A stretch of DNA of 64,000 nt from DSFO01 sp041640715 (GTDB taxonomy: Archaea; Thermoproteota; Thermoprotei; Gearchaeales; Gearchaeaceae): assembly GCA_041640715.1 (NCBI GenBank), contig JBEPZU010000003.1, positions 34,207 through 98,206 on the forward strand. The letters run 5' to 3'. The number at the start of each line of letters is the position of its first letter. Positions within the stretch are counted from its first letter, which is position 1. A model generated the notes under the pieces. The model was not told the origin of the DNA, made no database searches, and saw only the letters and a program-made list of their open reading frames with translations. The translations under genes and the position numbers were made by a program. Positions 28,219 to 36,836 of the stretch are shown here, in pieces.

Positions 28219-28944
28219 TTAAGAATTTTGTTTAATTATATTCATAAATTCAATCGCATCTTCAAACATGTAAATGTTATTGAAGAGGACGTATATTTCA
28301 GTAGCGCTCAATTTTTTTATCATCCCATATAAACTCAAGAGGTCATCTTTGGTGTATTTGTAATTATACATTCTCTTCCCAGGAGGCGATCCATGCAATC
28401 GGAAATAAGCTATTTTAGATTGAATCGCTGGGTTTGAAGCGAATGGATCAACACAATGTATTAAGTTGAATTTTTCGCATAGAGTTCTTATGTTTTCTAT
28501 AGACCATCCTCTAAGCTCTATAGCTATCTCTAAGTTATCTCTATCGATTTTAGAGAAGAAATTAAAAGCGTTTTTTATGTTTTTTTCATCATCCCTAAAG
28601 CTTGCGGGAAGTTGTAATAAACATATTTTAGCTTTTAATATTTTGCATATTTTCAACATTTCATTCCAAGAATCGAAAACTTCCTTAGTATCCTTGAGCT
28701 CACCGTAATTTTCGTTACTCTTGATTTTAGATCTCCTCCAAGTAGGACTCGTACTGGGATGCGTGATTCCTTGGAAACATTTTACTGTGAATTCAAAATC
28801 CTCAGGTGCTTCTTCTCTAAGTTTTTTAATCCTATCTTCATCAGGCAGATTATAAAAGGTTTCCTGAAGTTCTACCAACTTGAACTTTTGAAAATATATC
28901 TTTCTACTTCTTTGAAATCCGCAACAACCAACTTTTATATCCAC
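28219..28944 (-). CDS. DUF72-family protein (TIM-barrel, YecE-like)
   Basis: 241 residues, function unknown. The pattern VGCCGFQRSRKIYF, FNLPDEDRIKKLREEAPEDF and FTVKCFQGITHP, then ELRGWSIENI and YFRLHGSPPGKRMYNYKYT, matches the DUF72 family, whose structures are TIM barrels. It follows the glycosylase gene on the minus strand (28 bases apart), so may be co-transcribed with it as the upstream gene. Confidence 0.85.
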   Translation of the reverse strand: MDIKVGCCGFQRSRKIYFQKFKLVELQETFYNLPDEDRIKKLREEAPEDFEFTVKCFQGITHPSTSPTWRRSKIKSNENYGELKDTKEVFDSWNEMLKICKILKAKICLLQLPASFRDDEKNIKNAFNFFSKIDRDNLEIAIELRGWSIENIRTLCEKFNLIHCVDPFASNPAIQSKIAYFRLHGSPPGKRMYNYKYTKDDLLSLYGMIKKLSATEIYVLFNNIYMFEDAIEFMNIIKQNS

Positions 28945-28991
28945 TAAAAATATAGTAAAAGATTTAAGTTTAATAATCTCTTACTTTCTTA

Positions 28992-29318
28992 GTGTTCGTC
29001 ACAATTGAAGATCTGCAAAAAATAGATTTGCGTGTAGGTAAAGTTGTAGAAGCGAAGCGCGTAGAAAACACACAAAAACTGCTACTTCTCAAAATAAACA
29101 TCGGAAATGAGGAAAGGAACATTGTTGCCGGAATAGGAGATCAATACGAACCTGAATATCTTATAGGGAAGAATTTAATCGTGGTAGCAAATCTTAAGCC
29201 GAAAGTTATAAGGGGAATTGAGAGTCGGGGAATGATTCTTTGTGCAGTAGATGAAGAAGAAAATGTATTTCCTTTGACGACTATAGGAGAAGCAAAAGAA
29301 GGTTCTAAAGTTTATTAA
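28992..29318 (+). CDS. tRNA-binding (EMAP II / Trbp111-like) domain protein, MetRS-beta type
   Basis: 108 residues, one OB fold: IDLRVGKVVEAKRVENTQKL, NIVAGIGDQYEPEYLIGKN and KPKVIRGIESRGMILCA are the family signature. In archaea such proteins act as dimeric tRNA-binding factors or as the detached C-terminal domain of methionyl-tRNA synthetase. Its stop is 2 bases before the prenyl synthase gene. Confidence 0.9.
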   Translation: MFVTIEDLQKIDLRVGKVVEAKRVENTQKLLLLKINIGNEERNIVAGIGDQYEPEYLIGKNLIVVANLKPKVIRGIESRGMILCAVDEEENVFPLTTIGEAKEGSKVY

Positions 29319-29320
29319 TT

Positions 29321-30145
29321 ATGCTAGATTACTCTTTCTTAAAAGATCCTTTATTTTTAAAGAAATACGTCATAATCGAAGAAAACATTGCTAGAGAGCT
29401 CGAGAGATATAAAGATTCTCCCTATTACGATTCCTTAATTTACGCTCTTAAGGGTGGTAAGAGATTGAGACCTCTTTTATTATTGTTTTCTTCTGAATTC
29501 TTCCAAGAACCTCGTAAAGAGCCTTATTCAGCTGCTGTTTTGGTAGAACTTTTGCATACTGTCTCTCTAATTCATGATGACATAATAGATAAAGAAGAGA
29601 CTAGAAGAGGAGTAGAAAGTTATTATCTCAAATTCGGAGAAGAACAAGCCATATTAGTAGCCGATTTCGTTTTGGGCATAGTCTTAGATCTTGCGCTGAG
29701 ATATACCGATACAGAGATACCTCATCTAGTTTCAAATACAGTCTTTAAGATGAGCGAGGGTCAATTGCTAGAAATTAGGAGTGCAAATAAAGAAAAAATA
29801 TCTTGGGATGAATATCTTAGGATAATCGAAGGGAAAACTGCATCGTTATTCAATTTTGCTACAACCGCAGGAGCTATTTTATCGACTGAAAATTCGTTAT
29901 ATATTAAGAAGATTTCAGAATATGGTAGGAATCTAGGTATTTCCTATCAAATTTACGATGACTTAAGGGACTGGAGTAAAAAAGAATATGTACAGAAATT
30001 GTCCGTAAGCGATAAAGAATCCTTCCTAAAAAAGAAGCTATATCATCATCTGAATTTGGCCTCTAAATCGCTTGAAGATTTTCCTCATAGTGAAGCCAAA
30101 GAAGCTTTGATGAGGTTCATCGAGATAGTAGTAAAAGTGTCTTAG
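29321..30145 (+). CDS. Polyprenyl (geranylgeranyl-type) diphosphate synthase
   Basis: 274 residues. Condenses isopentenyl diphosphate onto allylic diphosphates for membrane lipids or quinones. First Asp-rich motif HDDIIDKEETRRG (DDxxD), second YDDLRDWSK (DDxxD), and GGKRLRPLLLL near the start. It is shorter than most archaeal GGPP synthases (about 330), mostly after the second motif, where few helices remain. It lies 2 bases after the tRNA-binding gene. Confidence 0.88.
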   Translation: MLDYSFLKDPLFLKKYVIIEENIARELERYKDSPYYDSLIYALKGGKRLRPLLLLFSSEFFQEPRKEPYSAAVLVELLHTVSLIHDDIIDKEETRRGVESYYLKFGEEQAILVADFVLGIVLDLALRYTDTEIPHLVSNTVFKMSEGQLLEIRSANKEKISWDEYLRIIEGKTASLFNFATTAGAILSTENSLYIKKISEYGRNLGISYQIYDDLRDWSKKEYVQKLSVSDKESFLKKKLYHHLNLASKSLEDFPHSEAKEALMRFIEIVVKVS

Positions 30146-30163
30146 ATTGTGTTTTTAACGTAG

Positions 30164-31459
30164 CTATTCTATTCCAAGTTTCTCTTTGTAAGCATCGAGA
30201 TCCAGGAATCCATGCCCGCTTATGTTCATCAATATTATTTTTTCTTCTCCTTTTCTTTCAGCTTTTATAGCCTCATCTATGCATCCTCTCACTGCATAAG
30301 CTGATTCAGCTGCTACTAACCATCCTTCAGTTTCTAGGAATATCTTAGCGGCTTCAAATACTGCTTTTTCATCGATAGGATAGTATGTAGCGTCGACTAT
30401 ACCTTCTTCTCTTAGGAGGCTTATTATAGGTGCTGCTGCATGATATCTCAATCCATCTCCCTTTATTTCTTTGAATTCAGATTTATGTCCCAAAGTATAC
30501 ATCTTAAGCAAAGGAGTTTGACCAGCCACATCGGCGAAATCGTATTCGTATTTTCCTTTTACTAAATTCGGTGCGGCCTCTGATTGAACTGCTAAGAACT
30601 TGCAATCCAGCTTTTTATAGAGTACTTCTCTTATGAAAGGTAATGCTATTCCTCCAAAGTTAGAACCTCCTCCTAAACAAGATATAACTAAATTAGGGAA
30701 AAGGTCTATTTTTTTAAATTGCTCTAATGTCTCTAAACCTATTATAGTTTGATGTAAAAGTACGTGATTTAAAACCGAACCTAGCGCATAGGCGGCTTTT
30801 TCTTCCTGTGAGGCTACTTCTAAACCTTCTGATATTGCTAAGGCGAGAGATCCTGGATGGTCTGCCCTCATTTTAAGGTATTCTCTTCCTATTTTAGTCT
30901 TATCACTGGGCGAAGGATGGACTTCAGCACCATATAACTTCATGAGGATTCTTCTCTGTTTCTTCCATTCGTAAACATTCCTAACCCAAAAGATTTCGCA
31001 TTTCAAACCAAGAAGATTGGTAGCGTAAGCTAATGCAGTACCCCATTGTCCTGCACCGGTTTCCGTTACCAATTTCTCCTTCCCTTCCTTTAGGGCATAA
31101 TAGGCTTGAGCTAAAGCTGTGTTTAATTTATGAGAACCTGGAGGACTTAGATCTTCTCTTTTATAGAATATTTTCACTTTTTCCAATCCCAATTTTTTTT
31201 CCAATCTAATAGCTCTATAAAGAGGTCTTGGTCTTCCTACATGCAAATAGAGCTCTATCAGCTCATCTGGTATTTTTATCCATCTTTCTTCTGAGAATTC
31301 TTGTCTAAGGCATTCTTTTATCATCACCCTTTCTAAGAATTTCATCCTGGAAATTCCATCCTCTGGCTCCTTTGGCTTAGGCAAAGGTTTTGGTAGATCG
31401 GGAATAATGTTATACCAATACTTAGGTATTTCATCATCTTTTAAAATTATTTTATTCAT
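30164..31459 (-). CDS. trpB2: Tryptophan synthase beta chain, TrpB2 type
   Basis: 431 residues. PLP enzyme joining indole with serine. The PLP lysine lies in PPGSHKLNTALAQAYYAL; ETGAGQWGTALAYATNLLG binds substrate; CLGGGSNFGGI is the PLP phosphate loop. The long N-terminus (DLPKPLPKPKEPEDG) and overall length identify the TrpB2 branch. No trpA or other trp genes are near, as is common for TrpB2, which can act alone and prefer O-phosphoserine in some archaea. Confidence 0.9.
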   Translation of the reverse strand: MNKIILKDDEIPKYWYNIIPDLPKPLPKPKEPEDGISRMKFLERVMIKECLRQEFSEERWIKIPDELIELYLHVGRPRPLYRAIRLEKKLGLEKVKIFYKREDLSPPGSHKLNTALAQAYYALKEGKEKLVTETGAGQWGTALAYATNLLGLKCEIFWVRNVYEWKKQRRILMKLYGAEVHPSPSDKTKIGREYLKMRADHPGSLALAISEGLEVASQEEKAAYALGSVLNHVLLHQTIIGLETLEQFKKIDLFPNLVISCLGGGSNFGGIALPFIREVLYKKLDCKFLAVQSEAAPNLVKGKYEYDFADVAGQTPLLKMYTLGHKSEFKEIKGDGLRYHAAAPIISLLREEGIVDATYYPIDEKAVFEAAKIFLETEGWLVAAESAYAVRGCIDEAIKAERKGEEKIILMNISGHGFLDLDAYKEKLGIE

Positions 31460-31510
31460 AAACTAACATTCTATAAAAAAATTTAAGCTTTTTAGAAATA
31501 ATAACCTTAA

Positions 31511-34500
31511 ATGGGTAGGCTTATACTAGGCATTCTAATTCTAATCATATTCATCCTTTCCTTCAACTCAAGTTCAATTTCTAAGAATAGCAATGGAGAA
31601 GCACTTACTGATCATTTATACTTGAGAAATCTAGGTCCTGAAATCCTAAAGCAGTTAGAGGAGAACAATTTCAGTTATGAAGACTTAGCCACTGGTTTGA
31701 AGATAAAAGGAACCGTAAAAGATTATGAAAGAACTTTTGGTATCCCTATTCAATTTGAAGATGGTAAGATTTCCTATCCACCCAAAAGCGAACCAATCTC
31801 CTTGAACTTTATGAGCGATGAAAATCCCTATGAACCTTTGGTAGATTATGCAGACCAAGGTCTCTCTCCAGATGTCTTGAAGAGAGCCTATGGTATAGAT
31901 AGGCTTCATTCAGAAGGATATAAAGGCGAAGGGATTAGAATAGCTATCGTAGTAGCCTATGGGAGTCCTACTATAACTGATGATCTAAGGCAGTTTTCTA
32001 TTCAATTTGGTCTTCCTGAAGCAAACTTAGAAATAATATATCCAAACGGAAATCCTAATGTAGAAAATGAGAAATGGGCATTGACCACGAACCTAGTTTT
32101 AGAATGGATTCACGCAATAGCCCCTCTTGCGACTAAATACTTAATCGTTGCTAAAGATTCAGGTTCCAGCTTAGAAGATGCTATGGTTTATTCATTCACT
32201 AAAGATTATGACATAATAGTCTTTCCCTTCGGTAAAAACGAGAGCAGCATGGATAGAGGAGTCATGAATTACCTGAGTTACAATATAAGGAATATCGCCA
32301 ACAAAGGAACTGTAGTTATAGCTCCTGTAGACGATTCAGGCAATAACTTGATCTTGTATCCTTCTTCTGATCCCTATGTCTTGAGCGTAGGAGGTACTAT
32401 GCTATACTTAGATAACAATGGGTACTATGCCTATGAGAAGTCTTGGGACAAGAGTTTTGGATCTAAAAGTGAAGTCTTCAAAAGACCTCCATGGCAAGAA
32501 GTAATAGGGCTAGGAGAAAATGACGGTAGAGCTTTCCCTGATGTATCTATGGCAGCAAGCAACGGATTTAAGATTTTCTTCAGAGGTTCTTTGATCAATC
32601 TAAAGGGCAATGCAGCGGCTGCTTCTCATTTCGCATCTCTCTTAGCTCTCTCATTCCAGATAGCGAATAAAAGATTTGAGAATTTAGCTAGGATGCTTTA
32701 TGAGATTTATTCCTCAAGTTTTTATTCGGGTTTATTCAACGATATAAAGCTAGGAGAGAGGACTGCAGAAGGATGGGATTACGCTACAGGAATAGGTTCT
32801 ACTAAGGCTTATAATCTTGCTCATTTCATAGCTAAGGAATTTCTAACACTTTCTATAAACTATAGCGGTGCAAGCTATCCTCCTTATTTTTTAATCGATA
32901 ACCAAGCTTATCCTACGCCCATAAAGCTCAATCTGATGAGGAACTTTACTCATAGATTAGAAGCTCAAGAGTATTTGTATGAAAGCGGATTGAAGAGATA
33001 TGCCTTTAAAGCTTGGAATGGAAGTTTAGAAAGTAACCAAAGAGTTCTGTTCATTCCGATCGTTAAAAATTATGAATTAACAATAGAGTATAAGGTTCAG
33101 TATAACGTAATCGTCAATTCTAACTATAGTATCGTCACTGGTGCAGGATGGTATGACCAAGGCTCTATCATCACTATAAGCTTGGATAACACGATTAGTT
33201 ATATCTCTAATTATACAAGAGCCATATTCTTAGGTTGGGAAGGGATAGGCTTGAATAGTTACAGCGGAACTTCCAAAAACTTCTCTTTAAGAGTAGATAG
33301 TTGGGTTATTGAAAATGCAATCTGGAAAATTCAACATTTCGTTCAGGTAATATCAGATTTCTTCGGGAATAGTAGCGGTTGGTACGATGAAAAATCAAGA
33401 TTTAATTTCACCATAGAAGACCCTTATTACGTATCAGATGAGGAAAGATACATTGTGAAAAAATGGCTTGTTCTGCTCAATAATACAAATGCCTTTTACT
33501 TGGAGGGCAATGGGATAAGCCTTGAAGTCAATGCTCCTATGACAATAAAGCCTATTTTCATTAGGCAATTCAAGTTATCTTTCAGTTCTAATATTCCATT
33601 GGAGAAATTAAAAGGTTCGCTTTGGTATGATGAGAATTCTATAGCTCATTTCTATACTGAGTTATTTCTCTATGAAACTTCCAATAGAACAAGATACGTA
33701 TTTTTATCCCTTTCCTTAGACGGCGAAACTTTGAATACGAACGAGTTATACATCAAAATGGACAGGCCTCATCATATAGAAACAAATTATAAGGTTCAGC
33801 ATTATATCTCAGTTCAAAGTCCTTTCTACACAATCTTTGGTGCAGGATGGTATGACCAAGGCTCTATCGTCACGATAAGCTTAAGCTATACAGAATATTA
33901 CATAAACAACTCCACTAGGTATTATTTTAAGAATTTCAACGTAAGCGAATATTTGGACTTCAAAAGAAGCGATATAGCAATGTTGAAGATCAAGGTAGAG
34001 AAGCCTTTGCACATAGTTGCCAATTGGGTATTGCAATATTACGTATATTTGCATAACAGGTACGGCAATGCAATAGGTTCAGGTTGGTATGATGCTGGTT
34101 CAATAGCTGCTATTTCCGTAGAGCCAAGCTATATGCCTCTATCAGAGAAATCCAGATTGGCTTTCACCCATTGGTTAATAGATGACCAAGAATATTATGG
34201 TGCATTTGTGATCGTTGATAAACCTCTTAGAGCGGAGGCTGTTTATTCTCTTCAATATCTAGTCAATATCGATCTCAGAAACATGAAAGACGAAAGAATC
34301 GCAGGTAATATTATCTTAGAATTTCTAGATCCGAGATTGAGAGTCTACTATTTTAATAATACTTCTGTTTGGCTAATAGGAAACGTATACTGGAAACTAA
34401 ATAAAGTCATTTTGGAAGGAAGAAGCTTTAAAGTAGAAAACGTCAGCTTTTTCGTGAATTCTCCTTTGGATTTGAAGGTTAAATTAAATATAATTGATTT

Positions 34501-34807
34501 AGAGATCTTTGTGAGAAGCTTATTCGGTTTGCCCATTAAAGACTTCGAGATCGAGGTCAATGCTTCGAATTACGTCTTTAGGGTTTCTACAGATGCTGAA
34601 GGTAGGGCTTTAGTGAAGTATGTGGATCCCGGTCAAACTAAGCTTCGTTATAAGACTATTTTAGGTTATGTAGAAGAAGGGATTGGAGAAAGCGATAATA
34701 AAGTCATTACAATTTTTTCATTTTACCCTGATTTCTTCGTATTCTTGCTTATTGCTTTGCTAGGTTTCATGCTTTTCTTAGTTAGAAAATTGCAGAAATG
34801 GATTTAA
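31511..34807 (+). CDS. Secreted, membrane-anchored sedolisin (S53)-like protein with catalytic residues replaced and five GWYD repeats
   Basis: 1098 residues. Signal peptide at 3-20; pro-kumamolisin-like domain about 30-110 (DYERTFGIPIQFEDGKISYP); sedolisin-like domain about 115-445 (LKRAYGIDRLHSEGYKGEG; LSVGGTML; GRAFPDVSMAAS). The helix that normally carries catalytic Glu and Asp reads ALTTNLVLEWIHAIAP (190-205), with Thr192 and Val196 at those positions; the GTSxxxP serine motif reads GNAAAASH (366-373), with Ala at Ser. So it is probably not a peptidase. Five tandem modules follow with W-Y-D cores at residues 547, 624, 705, 780 and 859. A C-terminal helix (1074-1093) anchors it outside the cell. 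Confidence 0.82.
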   Translation: MGRLILGILILIIFILSFNSSSISKNSNGEALTDHLYLRNLGPEILKQLEENNFSYEDLATGLKIKGTVKDYERTFGIPIQFEDGKISYPPKSEPISLNFMSDENPYEPLVDYADQGLSPDVLKRAYGIDRLHSEGYKGEGIRIAIVVAYGSPTITDDLRQFSIQFGLPEANLEIIYPNGNPNVENEKWALTTNLVLEWIHAIAPLATKYLIVAKDSGSSLEDAMVYSFTKDYDIIVFPFGKNESSMDRGVMNYLSYNIRNIANKGTVVIAPVDDSGNNLILYPSSDPYVLSVGGTMLYLDNNGYYAYEKSWDKSFGSKSEVFKRPPWQEVIGLGENDGRAFPDVSMAASNGFKIFFRGSLINLKGNAAAASHFASLLALSFQIANKRFENLARMLYEIYSSSFYSGLFNDIKLGERTAEGWDYATGIGSTKAYNLAHFIAKEFLTLSINYSGASYPPYFLIDNQAYPTPIKLNLMRNFTHRLEAQEYLYESGLKRYAFKAWNGSLESNQRVLFIPIVKNYELTIEYKVQYNVIVNSNYSIVTGAGWYDQGSIITISLDNTISYISNYTRAIFLGWEGIGLNSYSGTSKNFSLRVDSWVIENAIWKIQHFVQVISDFFGNSSGWYDEKSRFNFTIEDPYYVSDEERYIVKKWLVLLNNTNAFYLEGNGISLEVNAPMTIKPIFIRQFKLSFSSNIPLEKLKGSLWYDENSIAHFYTELFLYETSNRTRYVFLSLSLDGETLNTNELYIKMDRPHHIETNYKVQHYISVQSPFYTIFGAGWYDQGSIVTISLSYTEYYINNSTRYYFKNFNVSEYLDFKRSDIAMLKIKVEKPLHIVANWVLQYYVYLHNRYGNAIGSGWYDAGSIAAISVEPSYMPLSEKSRLAFTHWLIDDQEYYGAFVIVDKPLRAEAVYSLQYLVNIDLRNMKDERIAGNIILEFLDPRLRVYYFNNTSVWLIGNVYWKLNKVILEGRSFKVENVSFFVNSPLDLKVKLNIIDLEIFVRSLFGLPIKDFEIEVNASNYVFRVSTDAEGRALVKYVDPGQTKLRYKTILGYVEEGIGESDNKVITIFSFYPDFFVFLLIALLGFMLFLVRKLQKWI
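33140..33868 (+). repeat. Near-identical repeat modules inside the sedolisin-like gene
   Basis: A 30-base stretch at 33140-33169 recurs exactly at 33839-33868, encoding GAGWYDQGSI; both are preceded by the same 12-base block (tataaggttcag) about 60 bases upstream. The other three modules keep only W-Y-D and a hydrophobic pattern. The DNA identity suggests recent duplication or gene conversion between modules 1 and 4. Confidence 0.75.
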
Positions 34808-36090
34808 GCATAGATTATATTAAACTCGAAACTGAGAACAAAAGTAAATTCATCCTCGAACCTTCTGCTGAGATTTGCATACCTTGTAGAGGAACACGTT
34901 ATCTATGCGGTAGAAGTTATTGTCCAATAATAGTTAGAACTATGAAAATGCTCAGGAGAATAGAACTGAGCAAAAGAATAATTGAAGGATCTTCGCCTCC
35001 AGCGGTTTTTGTAGGTAGATTTGGTTATCCTAAGGTTAGTATAGGTTACTTGGTACCTCCTATAATAGGAGAAACAAGCCATTATGATCTTCCTGAATCG
35101 TGGAGTAATCTAAAGCTTGAAGATATATTGAACTTTCGTTTTTCCATGGTAAGAGGTTATAGAATAACTAATATCGAGGAGGCTAGGAATGAACCTAGTT
35201 GGCTTTTGAATCTGCAAGAAATAGCCGCCTCTAAACATCCAGTAGATATGGAGCTTAGACTAAAACGAATACCTTCGAAAAGCGTATTTCTCGATGAGAT
35301 ATCCCATCCCATGGGACCTTCTGCTATTCTTCAAGATCTTAGAATTTTCTCTGAAATCAAAATGGATGAGAAAATAGAGAAGGTTTATTATTCGAAAGAC
35401 CTTAGCGCTAGAGAAGCGATAATCAAACTTTACATGGAAGGAAAAGAGGTCTCCAAAATAGCCAAGGCATTAAGCGTTGGAATGTTAGGTTTTAAGAAAA
35501 GTAGAAAGCTTGTTCCTACTAGATGGAGCATAACCGCTGTAGATGATACGATTTCAAAAGAATTGGTAGAGAGGATAAAATATTTCGAAACGATAGATAA
35601 GATCAGAGTTTATTTCAAAGAAAAGCATCTTAATAGGTTTGTCATAATAATGCTTCCTAATAAATGGTCTTACGAATGGATTGAATGTTGGTATCCGCAT
35701 ACTACTTGGAATTTGTACGGAAAGGAAGCAGAAGCTGAATCTGATTATGAAAGTTTCAAGGGAAAGAAAGAATATTCAAGTCTAGGCGGATGTTATTATG
35801 CAGTTAGATTAGCAGTCGCTGAAAGATTGAATCTAGAGAGAAGACAAGCTACGGTATTAGCGATAAGGGAAATATTGCCGGGATTCATCACATCCATCGG
35901 CGTTTGGTTCGTTAGAGAAAGCATTAGAGAAGTCTTAAAGGAGAAGTTTTTGGTTTTTGAAGACATTAAAGACGCTTTGGAGTATTCCTTTTCAAAACTT
36001 TTAATAAATAAGAATAAAATAATAGAGAAGAGTAAAATTTTAAAAAATATATATTTTCAAACAAGAATTAAGGATTTCTTGATTAAATAA
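34798..36090 (+). CDS. nreA: Nre-family DNA repair protein
   Basis: 430 residues. N-terminal cysteine motif CIPCRGTRYLCGRSYCPII (about residues 27-45), the zinc-type signature of Nre proteins, then PPAVFVGRFGYPKVSIGYL and GPSAILQDLR. The last residues, QTRIKDFL near the C-terminus, match a PCNA-interacting box (Q-x2-[IL]-x2-F-[FL]); archaeal NreA is known to bind PCNA and help tolerate DNA damage. The ATG lies 10 bases before the end of the sedolisin-like gene. Confidence 0.88.
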   Translation: MDLSIDYIKLETENKSKFILEPSAEICIPCRGTRYLCGRSYCPIIVRTMKMLRRIELSKRIIEGSSPPAVFVGRFGYPKVSIGYLVPPIIGETSHYDLPESWSNLKLEDILNFRFSMVRGYRITNIEEARNEPSWLLNLQEIAASKHPVDMELRLKRIPSKSVFLDEISHPMGPSAILQDLRIFSEIKMDEKIEKVYYSKDLSAREAIIKLYMEGKEVSKIAKALSVGMLGFKKSRKLVPTRWSITAVDDTISKELVERIKYFETIDKIRVYFKEKHLNRFVIIMLPNKWSYEWIECWYPHTTWNLYGKEAEAESDYESFKGKKEYSSLGGCYYAVRLAVAERLNLERRQATVLAIREILPGFITSIGVWFVRESIREVLKEKFLVFEDIKDALEYSFSKLLINKNKIIEKSKILKNIYFQTRIKDFLIK

Positions 36091-36763
36091 ATTTAATACT
36101 TAAATTCCATTTTCTTGTGTTTAACGATATATTCAAAATTGTTACTGTTATTGATTCTATTAAATCAGAAAGCCCAAGATCTCCTACATATAAAGGATTT
36201 AAGTGTTGATCTATATGTTTAGTGATCTCTAAGAATTTCTCTATTGAATTTTGATTATTAGCGCAATAAAGTAGGTCATAGTTTAGTATTGCATAGGGAT
36301 CTGCCAATTTCTTAGCTGGTATGGTATGGAAAGAAGAAACAACCTTATTCGTATTTAAAATCTTACTAATTTCTTCAGCTGCAGATTTTGCTCCTGGTCT
36401 TATTAAAGAAGGGTTATATACGAATTTCCTATCCTGTTTAGAAACAGGGACTATAGGAGATATTATGACGGCTTCTTTATTAATTTCGCCTTTTATTTTC
36501 TCTAAGAATTCATAAACTGCATTTGGGGGTATGGATAATATTATTGCATCAGCTTCTTTTACAGCTTCCTCGTTTTTCATACCTTCTATTCTTCCTTTGA
36601 CCTCATTTTGGTATGCAAGTATAGCTTTGCTAGCATATTCTTTAGCTTGGTTTATTGCTTTCTCCTTATCTCTAGAGCCTATAATCACGTCGTGGTATCT
36701 CGATAGCCTTATTGCTAATCCTATACCCAGATCTCCTGTACCTCCTAATATTGCTATTTTCAT
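36083..36763 (-). CDS. NADPH:F420 reductase-like (NPDG) oxidoreductase
   Basis: 226 residues. Rossmann start MKIAILGGTGDLGIGLAIRL with GSRDKEKAINQAKEY, the pattern of F420H2:NADP oxidoreductases (Fno) in which GSR binds the NADP phosphate. PPNAVYEFLEKIKG and SSFHTIPAKKLAD also fit. Whether the host uses F420 is not shown here, though an FrhB-like gene lies 2 kb away. Convergent with nreA (8-base overlap), divergent from the radical SAM gene. Confidence 0.82.
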   Translation of the reverse strand: MKIAILGGTGDLGIGLAIRLSRYHDVIIGSRDKEKAINQAKEYASKAILAYQNEVKGRIEGMKNEEAVKEADAIILSIPPNAVYEFLEKIKGEINKEAVIISPIVPVSKQDRKFVYNPSLIRPGAKSAAEEISKILNTNKVVSSFHTIPAKKLADPYAILNYDLLYCANNQNSIEKFLEITKHIDQHLNPLYVGDLGLSDLIESITVTILNISLNTRKWNLSIKFI

Positions 36764-36802
36764 GGTTTATATAACTGACAATTTCTTTTTTATTTTTTCG
36801 AA

Positions 36803-36812
36803 ATGTTTATAT
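36803..36812 (+). promoter_or_regulatory. Putative BRE/TATA promoter of the radical SAM gene
   Basis: cgaaatgtttatataat: a purine-rich BRE-like stretch followed by TTTATATA, centred about 28 bases before the ATG at 36837. This decides the start: longer in-frame translation to 36531 would run through the promoter and the divergent gene. Confidence 0.6.
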
Positions 36813-36836
36813 AATTGTTTTTGGTTAGAAATTTTA

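Noticed and set aside
36531..36836. N-terminal extension of the radical SAM protein by 102 residues
   Set aside because: It lies wholly over the divergent oxidoreductase gene and across the TATA box at 36803; the ATG at 36837 fits much better.
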